From JACCQS01 sp963766765 (GTDB taxonomy: Bacteria; Actinomycetota; Actinomycetes; Mycobacteriales; Geodermatophilaceae): DNA of 64,000 bases. The stretch covers positions 62,001-126,000 of the forward strand of contig CAVYBR010000008.1 of assembly GCA_963766765.1 (NCBI GenBank). The letters are read 5' to 3'. The position numbers and the translations under genes were made by a program. A model generated the notes under the pieces. That model was not told the origin of the DNA, made no database searches, and worked only from the letters and a program-made list of their open reading frames with translations. Positions 56,869-64,000 of the stretch are shown here, one piece after another. Within the stretch, counting starts at the first letter, position 1, and each line of letters begins with the position of its first letter.

Positions 56869-56888
56869 TATGCCATAGGTGGCATACT
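56869..56888 (+). promoter_or_regulatory. Leaderless promoter with operator for second ArsR
   Basis: TATGCCATAGGTGGCATA (56869-56886): exact 7-bp arms separated by TAGG. It overlaps -10-like CATACT (56883-56888), six bases before the ATG. The ArsR product probably represses itself here. Confidence 0.7.
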
Positions 56889-56894
56889 GAATCG

Positions 56895-57227
56895 ATGCTC
56901 ACCACGTTCGAAGTGCTGGCGCAGCCAATCCGGCGATCGATCCTGGACCACCTGCGCGGCGGCGAGCGGCTCGTGACCGATCTTGCCGATGCCCTCGATC
57001 TCTCCCAGCCGCTGACGTCGAAGCACCTCCGGGTGCTGCGCGAAGCCGGGCTGGTGACGGTCCGAGTCGACGGGCCCCGACGTTGGTACGGCCTGCAGGT
57101 CGAACCCCTCGTCGAACTCGACGACTGGCTCGCGCCCTATCGGTGGATGTGGCAGTCGCATCTCGACCGGCTCGGCGCCCACCTGAACGACATGGCCGAC
57201 GATGAAGGAGTCACTGATGACGACTGA
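56895..57227 (+). CDS. ArsR family repressor (second pair)
   Basis: 110 residues. TTFEVLAQPIRRSILDHLRGG, DLADALDLSQPLTSKHLRVLREAG (recognition helix), GPRRWYGLQVEPLVELDDWL. No metal-binding Cys pair. ATG 56895 chosen because the leaderless promoter ends just before it; the upstream frame is open but lacks a start. Overlaps the AHSA1 gene by 11 bp. Confidence 0.9.
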   Translation: MLTTFEVLAQPIRRSILDHLRGGERLVTDLADALDLSQPLTSKHLRVLREAGLVTVRVDGPRRWYGLQVEPLVELDDWLAPYRWMWQSHLDRLGAHLNDMADDEGVTDDD

Positions 57228-57984
57228 CCGGTTCCGCATCGTCGATGGGCGGCCGACCGTGCAGATCGAGCGGCGCTACCCGCATCCGATCGAGAAGGTG
57301 TGGCGAGCCGTCACGGAGCCCGAGCATCTCGGCCAATGGTTTCCGAGTCCGGTCGAGGTGGACCTGCGGCCCGGCGGGAAGATGCGCTTCAGCGCGTTCG
57401 CAGAGGATCCGGACAGTGCCACCGGCAGGGTCGAACTCGTCGAAGCGCCGCGCCGGCTGACATTCATGTGGGGCACCGATCGACTCGCCTTCGAGCTGAC
57501 CTCGGACGGCGACGTTACGACACTGACCCTGATCCACTCCTTCGACGATCGTTACGGCGCACCGAGTTTCGCGACCGGCTGGGAGATGTGCCTCGCCGGC
57601 CTGCGAAGCGTGCTCGCTGGCGAGCCGATGCCTGCTCCGGATCGTGGCATTGCCCGGCACGAGGAGCTCGTGCACGAATTCGGGCTCGACCAGCCTGAGA
57701 TGTCTGGGACGGATGAACAGTGGACGGTCCGCTTCGAGCGCCAGCTGACCTGCCCGGCCGAGGTTGCCAGGGACCTGTGGTTCGGCGAGGACCAAACCAC
57801 CGGCGAGCACATCACAGTCGAGTTCGCCGACGGAACGGGTCACGGAGCTCGGTTCATCCTCACCATCACCGGCAAGGGTGCTGCGGATCGCGACGAAGCC
57901 ATCGGCATCTGGGGGACGGGCGCGGTCGGGCACCTCGCCAATTCGGCCGCCGAATGGGCACTCGCGCAGCAGGTACGGACCTGA
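57217..57984 (+). CDS. SRPBCC/AHSA1-domain protein (second pair)
   Basis: 255 residues, ATG 57217 with AAGGAG six bases upstream. RRYPHPIEKVWRAVTEPEHLGQWFP, DLRPGGKMRFSAF and LTFMWGTDRLAFEL define the START-like fold (about 1-145); the remaining about 110 residues are a second, weaker unit (WTVRFERQLTCPAEVARDLWF) that looks like a duplicated SRPBCC domain. Stop is followed by a family-A palindrome. It probably binds a small hydrophobic ligand. Confidence 0.88.
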   Translation: MTTDRFRIVDGRPTVQIERRYPHPIEKVWRAVTEPEHLGQWFPSPVEVDLRPGGKMRFSAFAEDPDSATGRVELVEAPRRLTFMWGTDRLAFELTSDGDVTTLTLIHSFDDRYGAPSFATGWEMCLAGLRSVLAGEPMPAPDRGIARHEELVHEFGLDQPEMSGTDEQWTVRFERQLTCPAEVARDLWFGEDQTTGEHITVEFADGTGHGARFILTITGKGAADRDEAIGIWGTGAVGHLANSAAEWALAQQVRT

Positions 57985-57986
57985 TC

Positions 57987-58012
57987 CTGGCGGTTTCTGC
58001 AGAAACCGCCAG
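57987..58012. repeat. Family-A palindrome between AHSA1 and msrA
   Basis: 26-bp perfect palindrome, half CTGGCGGTTTCTG, centre CTGCAG; begins 2 bp after the AHSA1 stop codon (TGA at 57982-57984). Confidence 0.93.
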
Positions 58013-58106
58013 ACGTAACGGAACCACGGTGGAATCTCGGGGAGCCCGGGGACGTTCCACTGAGCACTGACCGGATCCGAACCAGACGCCCGGCAATCCT
58101 TCTACG

Positions 58107-58808
58107 GTGGCGGACATGCTCTTCTCACGTGGCAAGACCCAGCTGATCGATCCCGAGTCCGCCCTGCGCGGCCGGGAGCAGTCGATCCCCGTACCCCAAA
58201 CTCACGCCGTCAACGGACACCGGATCACGCCGCCGTTCCCGGACGGCCTGCAGACGGCGGTCTTCGGCCTCGGCTGCTTCTGGGGCGCTGAGCAGGTGTT
58301 CTGGCAGACGCCGGGCGTCTACAGCACGGCGGCCGGGTACGCGGGTGGGTTCACGCCGAATCCGACGTACGAGGAAGTCTGCTCGGCCCGGACCGGGCAC
58401 ACCGAGGCGGTTCTCGTCGTCTTCGATCCGGCCCAGGTCTCGTATGCGCAGCTTCTCAAGGTGTTCTGGGAGGACCACGACCCGACGCAGGGCATGCGCC
58501 AGGGCAATGACATCGGTACGCAGTACCGCTCTGCGATCTACACGACCGACCCGCAGCAACTCGACGTTGCCAAGGCATCACGCGATGCCTATCAGGGTGC
58601 GTTGAACAAGGCTGGGTACGGCGAGATCACAACCGAGATCAAGGAGCTGGACGCCTTCTACTACGCCGAGGACTACCACCAGCAGTACCTGTTCAAGAAT
58701 CCCGGTGGCTACTGCCCGGTGCATTCGACGGGCGTCTCGTGCCCGGTCGGTACGGGGGTCCGCCAAGATCAGGTTCCGGCCCAGACGGACGTACTTCCGC
58801 CCCGCTGA
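58107..58808 (+). CDS. msrA: Peptide-methionine (S)-S-oxide reductase
   Basis: 233 residues (GTG 58107; ATG 58116 possible). Reduces methionine-S-sulfoxide in proteins. The GLGCFWGAEQVFWQ motif holds the catalytic Cys, then VYSTAAGYAGGFTPNPTYEEVCS, HTEAVLVVFDP and a C-terminal YCPVHSTGVSCPVG with resolving-type Cys. It is the long E. coli-type MsrA including HAVNGHRITPPFPDG. Monocistronic. Confidence 0.95.
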   Translation: MADMLFSRGKTQLIDPESALRGREQSIPVPQTHAVNGHRITPPFPDGLQTAVFGLGCFWGAEQVFWQTPGVYSTAAGYAGGFTPNPTYEEVCSARTGHTEAVLVVFDPAQVSYAQLLKVFWEDHDPTQGMRQGNDIGTQYRSAIYTTDPQQLDVAKASRDAYQGALNKAGYGEITTEIKELDAFYYAEDYHQQYLFKNPGGYCPVHSTGVSCPVGTGVRQDQVPAQTDVLPPR

Positions 58809-58830
58809 CAGAGTTGCTGCCTGGCCGTCG

Positions 58831-59493
58831 TCAGCCTGGCGTGGCCAGCAGCCCGGAGATCATGAAGTCGGCGACGAACTCCGCGAACTCCGCCGCCGAC
58901 CACCCACGTTTGAGGACGAGCAACTCGTAGATCTCGACTGAACTGCAGGTCCAGAGGACATCTGTGGCCTTGTCCAACGTGATGTCGTCGCGAAGGAAGC
59001 CGCGTTCGGCGAGGAAACGTGCGTGATGCTGCATGCGCTCGAGCCGCTCGGTGTCGCTCTCCTCGAGCAGAGAACTCATCTCGGGATCGCTGCCCGCAGC
59101 CGCGCGGATGAGCAGCCGGATCGGAGTCACCGCCGACGCGACCTCGGCGGTGAGGCATGACCATTTGCGCATGATCTCGGCCGGGTCGGCCTCGCGCTCG
59201 CGCATCTCGTCTGAGCGTTCGTAGGCCGAGACCGATCCCCGTCCGGCCAGCCCGCGTTCATACAGCGCGCGCACGAGTCCTGATTTACCGCCGAATCCCT
59301 TGTAGATCGTCTCGACCGAGACGCCAGCTTCTCTGGCGATCGCCGAGAGGGTTGTTGTGGCATAACCGGCATCCAGGAACTGCCGCTCCGCCGCGTCGAG
59401 TATCGCCGTCCGGTTGCGCAGGGCCTGCGTCTGCCGCCCGCTGGAGTCGTACCGGCGGGTTGCCCGCTTGACGTGTGTCGTCATTAGGTACAT
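58831..59493 (-). CDS. TetR family regulator
   Basis: 220 residues (ATG 59493; ATG 59484 also in frame). N-terminal HTH: RTAILDAAERQFLDAGYATTTLSAIAREAGVSVETIYKGFGGKSGLVRAL. The effector domain is a helical C-terminal region; ligand unknown. Divergent from the SnoaL/NmrA pair with 47 bp between starts, so it should regulate both. Confidence 0.9.
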   Translation of the reverse strand: MYLMTTHVKRATRRYDSSGRQTQALRNRTAILDAAERQFLDAGYATTTLSAIAREAGVSVETIYKGFGGKSGLVRALYERGLAGRGSVSAYERSDEMREREADPAEIMRKWSCLTAEVASAVTPIRLLIRAAAGSDPEMSSLLEESDTERLERMQHHARFLAERGFLRDDITLDKATDVLWTCSSVEIYELLVLKRGWSAAEFAEFVADFMISGLLATPG

Positions 59494-59540
59494 ACTCCTG
59501 TATCCATTACATGGAAGTGTAACAGAATCGGGAGTTGGCC
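59484..59540. promoter_or_regulatory. Divergent promoter region with putative TetR operator
   Basis: Two imperfect palindromes lie in the divergent region: ATAC-TCCT-GTAT (59492-59503) and TCCAT-TAC-ATGGA (59503-59515). Their overlap in 24 bp suits a TetR-dimer site over both promoters. Confidence 0.55.
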
Positions 59541-59987
59541 ATGGAACGACAGGGCGGCGCAGACGCTGTGCTGGAGCGCCTTGTCCAGGCGGTGAACGGA
59601 CACGACCTGGAGGGCATGGTCGCCTGCTTTGCCGACGACTACGTCAATGAGACACCCGTCCACCCGCTGCGCGGCTTCACGGGCAACGAGCAGGTCCGTC
59701 GAAATTGGGCCCAGATCTTCGGCGGCGTTCCCGATGTCCGAGCGGAGCTGCCGCGGCAGGTCGTCGACGGCGACACCGCGTGGACCGAGTGGGAGATGTC
59801 TGGCACGCGCCAGGACGGAATCACCTTCCTGATGCGCGGCGTGGTCATTTTCATGGTTGAGGACGACGCGATCAGCGCTGCGCGGTTCTACCTCGAGCCA
59901 GTTGAAGAAGCCACGGGAGACGTGGACGAGCACACCGTCCGAGTCGCAGGACACTCGGGCGCCGAAACCACAGAGGTGAGGTCATGA
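59541..59987 (+). CDS. SnoaL/NTF2-like protein
   Basis: 148 residues from ATG 59541 with GGGAG seven bases upstream (TTG 59535 alternative). RLVQAVNGHDLEGMVACFADDYV, HPLRGFTGNEQVRRNWAQIF, TAWTEWEMSGTRQDG and DAISAARFYLEPVEE show the cone-shaped NTF2 fold. Probably a small ligand-binding or isomerase protein. Stop overlaps next start (ATGA). Confidence 0.87.
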   Translation: MERQGGADAVLERLVQAVNGHDLEGMVACFADDYVNETPVHPLRGFTGNEQVRRNWAQIFGGVPDVRAELPRQVVDGDTAWTEWEMSGTRQDGITFLMRGVVIFMVEDDAISAARFYLEPVEEATGDVDEHTVRVAGHSGAETTEVRS

Positions 59988-60859
59988 TTCTCGTCGTAGG
60001 AGCCACCGGTCAGCTGGGCGGAAAGATCGCCCGGGCGCTTCTCCAGGCCGGCAAGGAGGTACGGATCCTCGTGCGTCCCGGATCGGCGTACGAACCTCTG
60101 GTCGCGGCCGGCGCTCGGGCCGTCACCGGTGACCTCAAGGAGCCCGACTCACTCGGCGCGGCGCTCCAGGACGTCGACACGGTGGTGACCACGGCGAACG
60201 CAGTCGGTCGGGGCGGCGCGGACACCGTCGAGTCGGTCGATGACATGGGCAATGCCAACCTGGTCGAAGCAGCACGTGCCGCCGGCGTCGGGCACTTCGT
60301 CTTCATCTCCGTCATCGGCGCGGACGCCGAGAGCCCGATGCCACTGCTCAAGGCAAAGGGCCGAACTGAGCAACGGTTGCGGGAGAGCGGCCTTGCGTGG
60401 ACCGTCTTGCAGCCGAACCTGTTCATGGACAACTGGATTGCGGGCGTGGTTGGCGGTCCGGCGTTGGCGGGCCAGCCGGTCACGCTCATCGGCGAGGGTC
60501 GTCGTCGGCACTCGATGGTCGCGGCCCGCGACGTCGCGGCGTACGCGGTTGCGGCGATCGAGCATCCCGAAGCCCAGGGCCAGACCCTGCTCATCGGTGG
60601 CCCGGAGCCGGTTTCCTTCCGGGAGGCCGTCTCCGCCTTCGAACATGCATTGGGCCACGAAGTTCCGGTGCGCACCGTCGGGCCGGGGGAATCTGTCCCC
60701 GGCGTGCCGGCGGCGGTGATTCCGGTGTTCACGGCGCTCGATACGTACGACTCACCGTTGGAGATGACCCAGTTGAGCGCTCAGTACGGCGTCACGCCGA
60801 CCACGCTCACGGATTTCGTGCACGGCGTCGTCACAGCCAACCGACAGCCGGTCGGCTGA
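59984..60859 (+). CDS. NmrA/SDR-type NAD(P)-binding protein
   Basis: 291 residues. GATGQLGGKIARALLQ cofactor motif, VRPGSAYEPLVAAGARAVTGDLKEPDSL, TTANAVGRGG, SVIGADAESPMP and GRTEQRLRESGLAWTVLQPN; the atypical-SDR Tyr/Lys is not obvious. Could be a quinone/flavin reductase-like or redox sensor. Forms an operon with the SnoaL gene under TetR control. Confidence 0.9.
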   Translation: MILVVGATGQLGGKIARALLQAGKEVRILVRPGSAYEPLVAAGARAVTGDLKEPDSLGAALQDVDTVVTTANAVGRGGADTVESVDDMGNANLVEAARAAGVGHFVFISVIGADAESPMPLLKAKGRTEQRLRESGLAWTVLQPNLFMDNWIAGVVGGPALAGQPVTLIGEGRRRHSMVAARDVAAYAVAAIEHPEAQGQTLLIGGPEPVSFREAVSAFEHALGHEVPVRTVGPGESVPGVPAAVIPVFTALDTYDSPLEMTQLSAQYGVTPTTLTDFVHGVVTANRQPVG

Positions 60860-61696
60860 TCAGAGCGGGACCGCCATGCCTTCCCGGGCGATCGTGACTG
60901 GGATCGCGGCCGACTTCATCAACCGCCCGATCTCGTCGAGTTCGTCATCGGTGCGCCGCGGATCATGGTGAAACAGCACTAAGCGACCGACCTTGGCCAC
61001 CTCCGCAAGACAGACGGCATAGTCGATCGCCGAGTGCCCCCACGTACACCGCGCAGGGAATTCCGCCGCTGTGTATTGCGCGTCGTGAATCAGGACGTCG
61101 GCTCCTGTCGCGAGCGCCAGCGCAGCCTCGTGGTACGGACCGAAGCCGTCCGGCCCGGGACCGAGGGAGAACGGGCAGTGGTCGGACAAGTACGCAATCG
61201 TGTGCTGCCCATCGCTGACCCGGTAACCGAACATCCGGCCGCCCTTGTGGGGGATCTCGCGAGCGAGCACCTGGAACCCGGCTATCTCATAGGTGCCCTC
61301 CTCGAGATCATCGAAGGCCCAGTCACCACGCAGCTGCGTCGGCGTGATCGGAAAGTGCGGCGGTGACATAGCTCGTTCCAGCAGTTTCTCGGCGCCATCG
61401 CCACCTTGCGCGGGCAACAGCAGTCGAACCTCGGCGCCCTCCTGATCACCCGATCTGAAGAAGGGCAGCCCGTGCGTGTGGTCCCAGTGCAGATGACTGA
61501 GCAGGATCGCGCCGCGAAAGGGTCGGCCCCGCATGAGGTGGCTGACCCCAGACAGGCCCGTACCGGCGTCCAGAAGCAGCGTCGGATCGGCATCGCCTCG
61601 GGAAAACGCGACACAGGACGTGTTGCCGCCGTACCGGACGAACTCCGCACCGGGCGCGGGCGTCGAGCCGCGCACCCCGCAGAGGTCAACCCTCAC
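60860..61696 (-). CDS. MBL-fold metallo-hydrolase
   Basis: 278 residues. LLLDAGTGLSGVSHLM, metal site LLSHLHWDHTHGLPFF (HxHxDH), AYLSDHCPFS and VLIHDAQYTAAEF, with C-terminal GRLVLFHHDPRRTDDEL (His). Resembles cyclic-nucleotide phosphodiesterase/RNase Z-type members; the DHCPF...HDAQYT pattern is typical of the PqqB-like group. GTG start overlaps the cNMP-binding gene stop. May break down a cyclic nucleotide or nucleic-acid substrate. Confidence 0.88.
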   Translation of the reverse strand: MRVDLCGVRGSTPAPGAEFVRYGGNTSCVAFSRGDADPTLLLDAGTGLSGVSHLMRGRPFRGAILLSHLHWDHTHGLPFFRSGDQEGAEVRLLLPAQGGDGAEKLLERAMSPPHFPITPTQLRGDWAFDDLEEGTYEIAGFQVLAREIPHKGGRMFGYRVSDGQHTIAYLSDHCPFSLGPGPDGFGPYHEAALALATGADVLIHDAQYTAAEFPARCTWGHSAIDYAVCLAEVAKVGRLVLFHHDPRRTDDELDEIGRLMKSAAIPVTIAREGMAVPL

Positions 61697-62712
61697 GCGT
61701 TGGTCGGTGGTGCGGCTCGTTCTTCCTCGCGGCGGTGCCCGCGAGCGAGCTCACGCAGCGCACCGACGTCCACCTGATCGGCACTGGCGACTGCCACCCG
61801 AACCTTGGTCAGCGCACGCAGCGTGGACGTACGGGTGCCGCCCTCGAGAAGCGCCCGCTCACCACCCACGGCGCCGGGCCCGAGTTCGGCAACGGACCTG
61901 CCGTCGACGAGAACTTCCAGGACGCCGTCCAACAGCAAGAACAATTCATCCCCCGACTCGCCCTGGCGGACCATCTCCGCACCCTCCGGCAGCGTACGGA
62001 CCCGGGGCTTGGCACCGCCACGCATGATGGTGGTGGACAGGGTTCGCTCCAGCTCGGTTTCGGCTGCGGTGACCAGGGCGGGGCTGTCGACATGGCCCCA
62101 TGGGCTGTGATCTCCGAAGTACTCCTTGGACCAGCCGGAGAAGTCTGTGATCCCGCTCTTGCCCACCAGCACGCCGGCGTCGTCGTAGACCCAATGCCGA
62201 GGAAACGGGCTGGCTCCCGTCATCTGGCCCTCGGTCCTTCCGTCGGCATGCAGTGTGAGCTCGAGGGTCGTCCACGCTGTAGGCGCCGAGAACTGGACGA
62301 ACGGCGCCCGGCTGACCGTGCGGGGCATCGGTGCGCCGGTCCGCCCCCCGGCGGTCTGCCGGAACCGTACCCAGCTCGGCCCGACCTCGGGCTCAGCCTG
62401 CAGATCCGGGTACGGAATTGCGGCGAACGTGGCCGAGGTCAGGCCCAACCGCAGGGTGGTGGATCCGATCATGCCGCCCCCGGAGTACCCATGACCGGTG
62501 ATCCGGCCATCGTCATCTGTGTCGATCCAGGCCTCGAGGCGGTTGGCGAATCGGAACAGGTCAGCGTCACGCCAGGCCTCCAGATCACCCAGTTCGGGGG
62601 CCGGCGGGGCGTCGTAATGCGTGACGCCCAGGGAGAACGTGAGCTTCATGGGCCCTGGTACGGCCTCCGACGGAATCCATGAGACCGAGGTGACTGACGC
62701 CGATCGACGCAT
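61693..62712 (-). CDS. Cyclic-nucleotide-binding domain protein
   Basis: 339 residues from ATG 62712. The first about 215 residues are an unusual beta-rich domain (GVTHYDAPPAPELGDLE, GHGYSGGGMIGSTTLRLG) I do not recognise. C-terminal CNB domain (about 220-320) with EMVRQGESGDELFLLLDG, LEVLVDGRSVAELGPGAVGGERALLEGGTR, the cNMP phosphate-binding cassette. In operon with the MBL hydrolase and divergent from an adenylyl cyclase: likely an effector of that cyclase. Confidence 0.82.
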   Translation of the reverse strand: MRRSASVTSVSWIPSEAVPGPMKLTFSLGVTHYDAPPAPELGDLEAWRDADLFRFANRLEAWIDTDDDGRITGHGYSGGGMIGSTTLRLGLTSATFAAIPYPDLQAEPEVGPSWVRFRQTAGGRTGAPMPRTVSRAPFVQFSAPTAWTTLELTLHADGRTEGQMTGASPFPRHWVYDDAGVLVGKSGITDFSGWSKEYFGDHSPWGHVDSPALVTAAETELERTLSTTIMRGGAKPRVRTLPEGAEMVRQGESGDELFLLLDGVLEVLVDGRSVAELGPGAVGGERALLEGGTRTSTLRALTKVRVAVASADQVDVGALRELARGHRREEERAAPPTNA

Positions 62713-62921
62713 GGCGGGGGTCCTTTCGACTGTCGCTAAGGGCCGCTGCCGGCCGGTTCCAGCGTCCCGCCGAGGACGGTCCATGACAACGGGTGTAGCC
62801 CGGCCAAGGACAGGGAGGCAGGCACCCCTCTCGACTCAGGGGCCAACTCCCTGGCCGGGGCTCCCGCCATGGCCCAGTCTTGTTGCGGGCTCAACTGGAG
62901 CGGGCGTACGAGGGGGAATCT

Positions 62922-64000
62922 TGATCGAGAGACCACGGATCGGGCTGTTTCTTGCCGACGACAACCTCATCGTCCGGGAAGGCGTCCGTGTCCTGCTCGA
63001 GATGGAGGACGACTTCGAGGTGCTGGGTACCGCCGCCGACTACGACGGACTGGTCGCCGGTGCAGAGGCGACGGCACCACAGGTCGTGGTCACCGACATC
63101 CGGATGCCCCCTACGTTCGGCCGGGAGGGCATCGACGCGGCGAAGGAAGTGCGCAAGCGGCATCCGGGCACCGGGATCGTCATCCTGAGCCAGTACGACG
63201 ACCCGGACTACGCGGTCGCGCTGCTGTCCGAGGGGGCCGCCGGATATGCCTACCTGCTGAAGGACCGGGTCGCCGAGGGTGACCAACTCGCCAGAGCCGT
63301 CAGGGAGGTCGCGGCAGGCGGCTCGATGCTCGACCCCAAGATCGTGGCCGCGCTCACCCAACCGGTGCGTCGCAGCGACTTGAGTCCGGCCGAGGAGCAA
63401 CTCCTGATCCACGTCGCCGAAGGCACGCCGATCAAAGCGATAGCGGTCGCCGGCAAGACGACTCCCGCGGACGTGGCCACGGCCATCGAGCGGCTCTTCG
63501 TCCGGCTCGCCGAGGGGTTGAGCGCCGGTGACCAGCAGTGCCTGATCCGACTGAAGACCTTGCAGCAGGCCATCATCGACCGCGAGGAGCAGGGTGAGTC
63601 CTTGTCGCGGCTGCTTCCCGACGGCATCGCCGCCCAATTGCGCGCCGGCGGCCGGGCGGTGGGCGAGACCGAGCGGCTGGACGTGACCGTCCTCATGTCC
63701 GACATCCGCGGCTATTCGGCGATCGCCGAGCGGACCGATCCCAGCGCGTTGGCGGGACAACTCAACGCGCACCGGGCCAGCATGAACGGGGCGATTCATG
63801 CCGAGGGTGGCACGGTGATGCAGTTCGTGGGTGACGCCGTGATGGCGGTTTTCGGGGCACCACAACCCAGTACGGACCACGCTGCCCGAGCGGTTGCTGC
63901 AGCTGCCGGGATGCATCTCGCTCAGCAGGAGGTGAACTCCCAGTTCACGGCGCAGGGCCTGGATCCGTTCGGGTTGGGCATCGGTCTGTCGACGGGTGAA
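62922..64000 (+). CDS. Response-regulator/class-III adenylyl (guanylyl) cyclase fusion, 3' truncated by window end
   Basis: 359 complete codons are visible, TTG start with GAGGGGGA upstream. Residues 1-125 are a receiver domain: LFLADDNLIVREGVRVLL (acidic pocket), VVTDIRMPP (phospho-Asp), SQYDDPDY and YLLKDRV (Lys). A LuxR-like helical linker follows (about 150-235). The cyclase domain from about 255 has VLMSDIRGYSAIAER and QFVGDAVMAVFGAP with both metal Asp positions. Thus a phosphorelay could drive cAMP or cGMP synthesis. Divergent from the cNMP-binding/MBL operon. Confidence 0.9.

Overview
This is a high-GC chromosomal window from a free-living actinobacterium. The evidence is codon use, leaderless promoters, an F420-type deazaflavin nitroreductase, and the FhaA-FhaB-PstP-RodA-PbpA-PknA-PknB cell-division locus next to a tRNA-Leu, an arrangement typical of actinobacteria near oriC. 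A galactofuran synthesis and export locus (UDP-galactopyranose mutase, GlfT1-like transferase, Wzm/Wzt exporter) points towards an arabinogalactan-making or related lineage. I cannot name the genus. There are no phage genes, integrases, transposase genes or CRISPR arrays in the window.

Layout. 1-6.3 kb: PhzF-like isomerase, a large class-V PLP enzyme, small membrane proteins, a DHFR-like reductase and a membrane-anchored phosphoesterase. 6.3-13.3 kb: galactan locus. 13.6-14.9 kb: geranylgeranyl-reductase-like flavoprotein carrying two palindrome inserts. 14.9-23.2 kb: probable 2-aminobenzoyl-CoA (anthranilate) catabolism with CoA ligase, fused monooxygenase/reductase, RidA, SDR and MenB-like hydratase, plus an ABC exporter behind a palindromic operator. 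23.2-38.5 kb: mixed metabolism, including twin lipoproteins, copper chaperone with a CsoR-type operator, gluconate kinase and transporter, ArsR/AHSA1 pair, YihY, a second class-V PLP enzyme and a decayed questin-oxidase-like gene. 38.5-48.3 kb: tRNA-Leu and the signalling/cell-wall cluster, which couples FHA proteins, Ser/Thr kinases and their phosphatase to peptidoglycan polymerisation. 48.3-51.65 kb: thiamine-type ECF transporter under a TPP riboswitch, with two ATPase domains and the T-component fused in one chain. 51.7-56.7 kb: lipid-modification operon (FAD oxidase, DUF1365, CFA-like methyltransferase, SDR, hydrolase). 56.9-60.9 kb: second ArsR/AHSA1 pair, MsrA, and a TetR gene divergent from SnoaL/NmrA genes. 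60.9-64 kb: MBL hydrolase and cyclic-nucleotide-binding protein divergent from a response-regulator/adenylyl-cyclase fusion cut by the window end.

The most unusual property is the density of dispersed palindromic repeats. I see at least four families. A: half-site TGGCGGTTTCTG plus its complement. B: AAGTTGATCATCGGAA ends facing each other across about 31-45 bp. C: CTCAGGGnGGCCCTGAG-type hairpins. D: TTTCTCCGGAGAA. They lie between genes but also inside genes in frame: two in the FAD reductase, two plus a family-B element in the ECF fusion, three at the N-terminus of the DUF1365 protein and one forming the PknB C-terminus. Several copies change both arms together and so keep the palindrome. 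These elements appear to have added peptides to proteins and may have fused two transporter genes.
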